A stretch of 7,477 nt of DNA from the NCBI GenBank assembly GCA_029051965.1, contig JAIDJZ010000416.1, forward strand, positions 1 to 7,477, in the 5' to 3' direction. The stretch's first letter is position 1; every line of letters begins with the position of its first letter. The notes beneath the pieces are model-generated. The model was given only the letters and a program-made list of their open reading frames with translations, was not told where the DNA came from and did not search any database. Both the position numbers and the translations under genes were made by a program. The DNA is from Paramuribaculum sp. (lineage in GTDB: Bacteria > Bacteroidota > Bacteroidia > Bacteroidales > Muribaculaceae). Shown piece by piece: positions 5,871 to 7,477 of this stretch.

Positions 5871-7367
5871 TCAGAATCCGTATTTGGCCCAGTCGACGTT
5901 GCGCATGTCGCCGGTTGCCTTGAAGGCGGTGTGGAAGGCGAGTGAGGCTTCGAGCGAGTGGGGGATGTTGCCGTTTTTGTTGAGTCGGAGGTAGTCCTGA
6001 AGGAGGGGACGGTACATCGGGTGGGCACAGTTGTTGATGATTGCTTCTGCGCGCTGAACGGCGTCGAGTCCGCGGAGGTCAGCGATGCCCTGGTCGGTGA
6101 TGATGATGTCGACGGAGTGTTCGGTGTGGTCGATGTGGGAACACATCGGAACGATGTTGGAGATCATGCCGCCTTTGGTGACAGAGGGGCAGGAGAAGAT
6201 CGAGATGTAGCCGTTGCGTGTGAAGTCGCCCGAGCCTCCGATGCCGTTCATCATGCGGGTGCCGAGCACATGGGTCGAGTTGATGCATCCGAAGATGTCT
6301 GCTTCGAGGGCTGTGTTCATCGCGATGACTCCGAGTCGGCGGATGACTTCGGGGCTGTTGGAGATTTCAGCGGGTCGGATGACGATCTTGTCGCGGAAGA
6401 AGTCGAGGTTGCTCATGATCTCACGCTCGGCTTTGTCGGAGATTGTCAGGGCGCATGTCGAGCCGAATTTGCAACGGTCCATTTTCATCAGTTCGATGAC
6501 GGCGTCCTGGATAACTTCGGTGTACATTTCGAAGCGTGGGATGTCTTTTGAGGCGGCGAGTCCGTAGAGAACGGCGTTGGCGACGTTGCCGACTCCAGAC
6601 TGGAGGGGGAGGAATGATTTGGGAATTCGTCCGGCTTTGATTTCGCCGATGAGGAAGTTGCAGACGTTTGCTCCGATCTGGAGGGTGTTGTCGTCGAGTT
6701 CGGAGAATCCTTTGATGCCGTCGTAGTGGTCGCTGTGGACTATGCCGACGATTTTTTCAGGATCGATCTTCACGACGGGGCTTCCGATTCGGTCGCTGGG
6801 CTTGAAGATCGGTATCTCGCGGCGGTTGGGAGGATCGAGGGGCATGTAGATGTCGTGGAGTCCGTAGAGGTCACGGGGGAGTTTCGAGTTGAGCTCGAGG
6901 ATGACATGCTTGGCATATTTCACGTAGGTCGGGACGTTGCCGGCACCGATGCCGAGAACGACTTCTCCGTTGTCGAACACTTCGGCAACCTCGACGATGG
7001 CCCAGTCGAGCTGACCGTAGAAGCCATAGCGGAATTTCTGAGAGAGTTCAGAGAGGTGGAGGTCGAAATAGTGTGCGTCATGGCTGTTGATGCGCTGACG
7101 GAGGTCGGGGGTGTTCTGGTAGGGTGTGCGTCGGCCGATGGCGTTTGCTTTCGCGAGCGCACCGTCGGCCCAGCGGTTTGTCGATGCTCCGGTGAAGAGG
7201 TCGACTTTGAAGGGGCGTCCTTCGGCGTGTTCTTTTTCAGCGCGTTCGGCGAGGGCCTCAGTGACAACTTTCGGCGAGCCTGCAGCAGTGAAGCCCGACA
7301 GGCCGAGCACGTCGCCGTTGTTGATCATGGCGGCAGCTTCTTTCGGTGTGATAATAGGGAAAGCCAT
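5871..7367 (-). CDS. Acetyl/propionyl-CoA:succinate CoA-transferase family enzyme (AarC/ScpC/Cat1-like)
   Basis: The 498-residue protein belongs to the cytoplasmic class I CoA-transferases of the acetyl-CoA hydrolase/transferase family, at the usual family length. These enzymes move CoA between succinate and acetate or propionate through a glutamyl-CoA thioester. The N-terminal domain contains SGFTAAGSPK (24-33) and FTGAS (58-62). The CoA-binding stretch is QSGVGNVANAV (256-266). The catalytic glutamate is most likely Glu284 in MYTEVIQD. The glycine-rich loop NGIGGSGDFTRNG (374-386) and the TDQGIADLRG motif (424-433) complete the site. In gut Bacteroidales the expected role is the last step of propionate formation, propionyl-CoA plus succinate giving propionate plus succinyl-CoA, which is exergonically linked to the methylmalonyl-CoA route; acetate use is also possible. 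Substrate preference cannot be fixed from sequence alone. The ATG at 7365-7367 gives a normal N-terminus (MAFPIITPKEAAAMI). The gene has its own promoter region and terminator, so it is probably monocistronic. Confidence 0.95.
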   Translation of the reverse strand: MAFPIITPKEAAAMINNGDVLGLSGFTAAGSPKVVTEALAERAEKEHAEGRPFKVDLFTGASTNRWADGALAKANAIGRRTPYQNTPDLRQRINSHDAHYFDLHLSELSQKFRYGFYGQLDWAIVEVAEVFDNGEVVLGIGAGNVPTYVKYAKHVILELNSKLPRDLYGLHDIYMPLDPPNRREIPIFKPSDRIGSPVVKIDPEKIVGIVHSDHYDGIKGFSELDDNTLQIGANVCNFLIGEIKAGRIPKSFLPLQSGVGNVANAVLYGLAASKDIPRFEMYTEVIQDAVIELMKMDRCKFGSTCALTISDKAEREIMSNLDFFRDKIVIRPAEISNSPEVIRRLGVIAMNTALEADIFGCINSTHVLGTRMMNGIGGSGDFTRNGYISIFSCPSVTKGGMISNIVPMCSHIDHTEHSVDIIITDQGIADLRGLDAVQRAEAIINNCAHPMYRPLLQDYLRLNKNGNIPHSLEASLAFHTAFKATGDMRNVDWAKYGF

Positions 7368-7401
7368 TGCTATATTCTAAAAAAAATACTAATTTAATAA
7401 T

Positions 7402-7437
7402 GATAAGTAAGTGTTCAAATTTAAACGATAGTAAGTG
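7402..7437. repeat. Direct repeat and palindrome around the CoA-transferase -7 box
   Basis: GATAAGTAAGTG (7402-7413) recurs 25 bp later as GATAGTAAGTG (7427-7437), one base shorter. Between them GTTCAAATTTAAAC (7413-7426) is a palindrome broken at only one base pair, and it covers the -7 box. This arrangement resembles an operator. It is A/T-rich, so chance remains possible. The remaining bases to the window end (7446-7477) show no gene. Confidence 0.4.
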
Positions 7438-7445
7438 AACGAAAA
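7416..7445 (-). promoter_or_regulatory. Likely promoter of the CoA-transferase gene (TAAATTTG)
   Basis: On the minus strand TAAATTTG (7423-7416) matches TAnnTTTG and predicts a start near 7412, with a leader of about 44 nt that is A/T-rich and has no clear Shine-Dalgarno sequence. The -33 position has only TTTT (7445-7442) at a spacing of 18, an imperfect match. Confidence 0.55.
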
Positions 7446-7477
7446 TCTTTTATACAATCTGCTGCTTCTTTTCTGCC

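Noticed and set aside
5958..7397. Long plus-strand open frames (197 and 223 codons) opposite the CoA-transferase.
   Set aside because: They are antisense shadows of a clear CoA-transferase gene, with Val/Asp/Glu-rich products and no domain motif.

Overview
The window looks like chromosomal DNA from a gut Bacteroidales, probably Muribaculaceae or a close relative such as Prevotella. This rests on promoter boxes of the Bacteroidetes type (TAnnTTTG, in two cases with an upstream TTTG), A/T-rich leaders without a clear Shine-Dalgarno sequence, the sequence style of the encoded proteins, and a secreted protein ending in a NLQG...RRQG tail familiar from that group. The assignment is inference; there is no rRNA or marker set here to prove it.

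Layout, left to right. (1) 2-505, plus strand: the C-terminal end of an ABC exporter subunit (MsbA-like), cut by the window edge. (2) 506-792: an intergenic region with a well-formed promoter and, about 85 bp later, a strong intrinsic terminator; together they define a candidate small transcript of about 115-120 nt. (3) 793-3015, minus: DNA primase DnaG. (4) 3016-3104: a short divergent promoter region. (5) 3105-4235, plus: a lipoprotein substrate-binding protein of the BtuF/FepB type, without its usual permease and ATPase. (6) 4244-4285: a perfect 18-bp hairpin serving as a shared terminator for two convergent genes. (7) 4308-5555, minus: a secreted protein of unknown function, with a leader of about 130 nt that carries hairpins and three tandem 8-bp repeats, and a consensus promoter. 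(8) 5805-5849: the terminator of the next gene. (9) 5871-7367, minus: a succinate/acetate/propionyl-CoA CoA-transferase, with a promoter region containing a palindrome and a direct repeat.

The four complete genes each appear to be a separate transcription unit, and I see no operon or shared pathway among them. They cover replication (primase), uptake of a metal chelate or corrinoid (substrate-binding lipoprotein), an unknown extracytoplasmic role, and fermentative short-chain acid metabolism (CoA-transferase). The coding content is ordinary; I found no defence system, mobile element, CRISPR array or new multi-gene system. The less-explained material is intergenic: the small transcript at 645-763, the structured leader at 5556-5687, and the operator-like repeats at 7402-7437.
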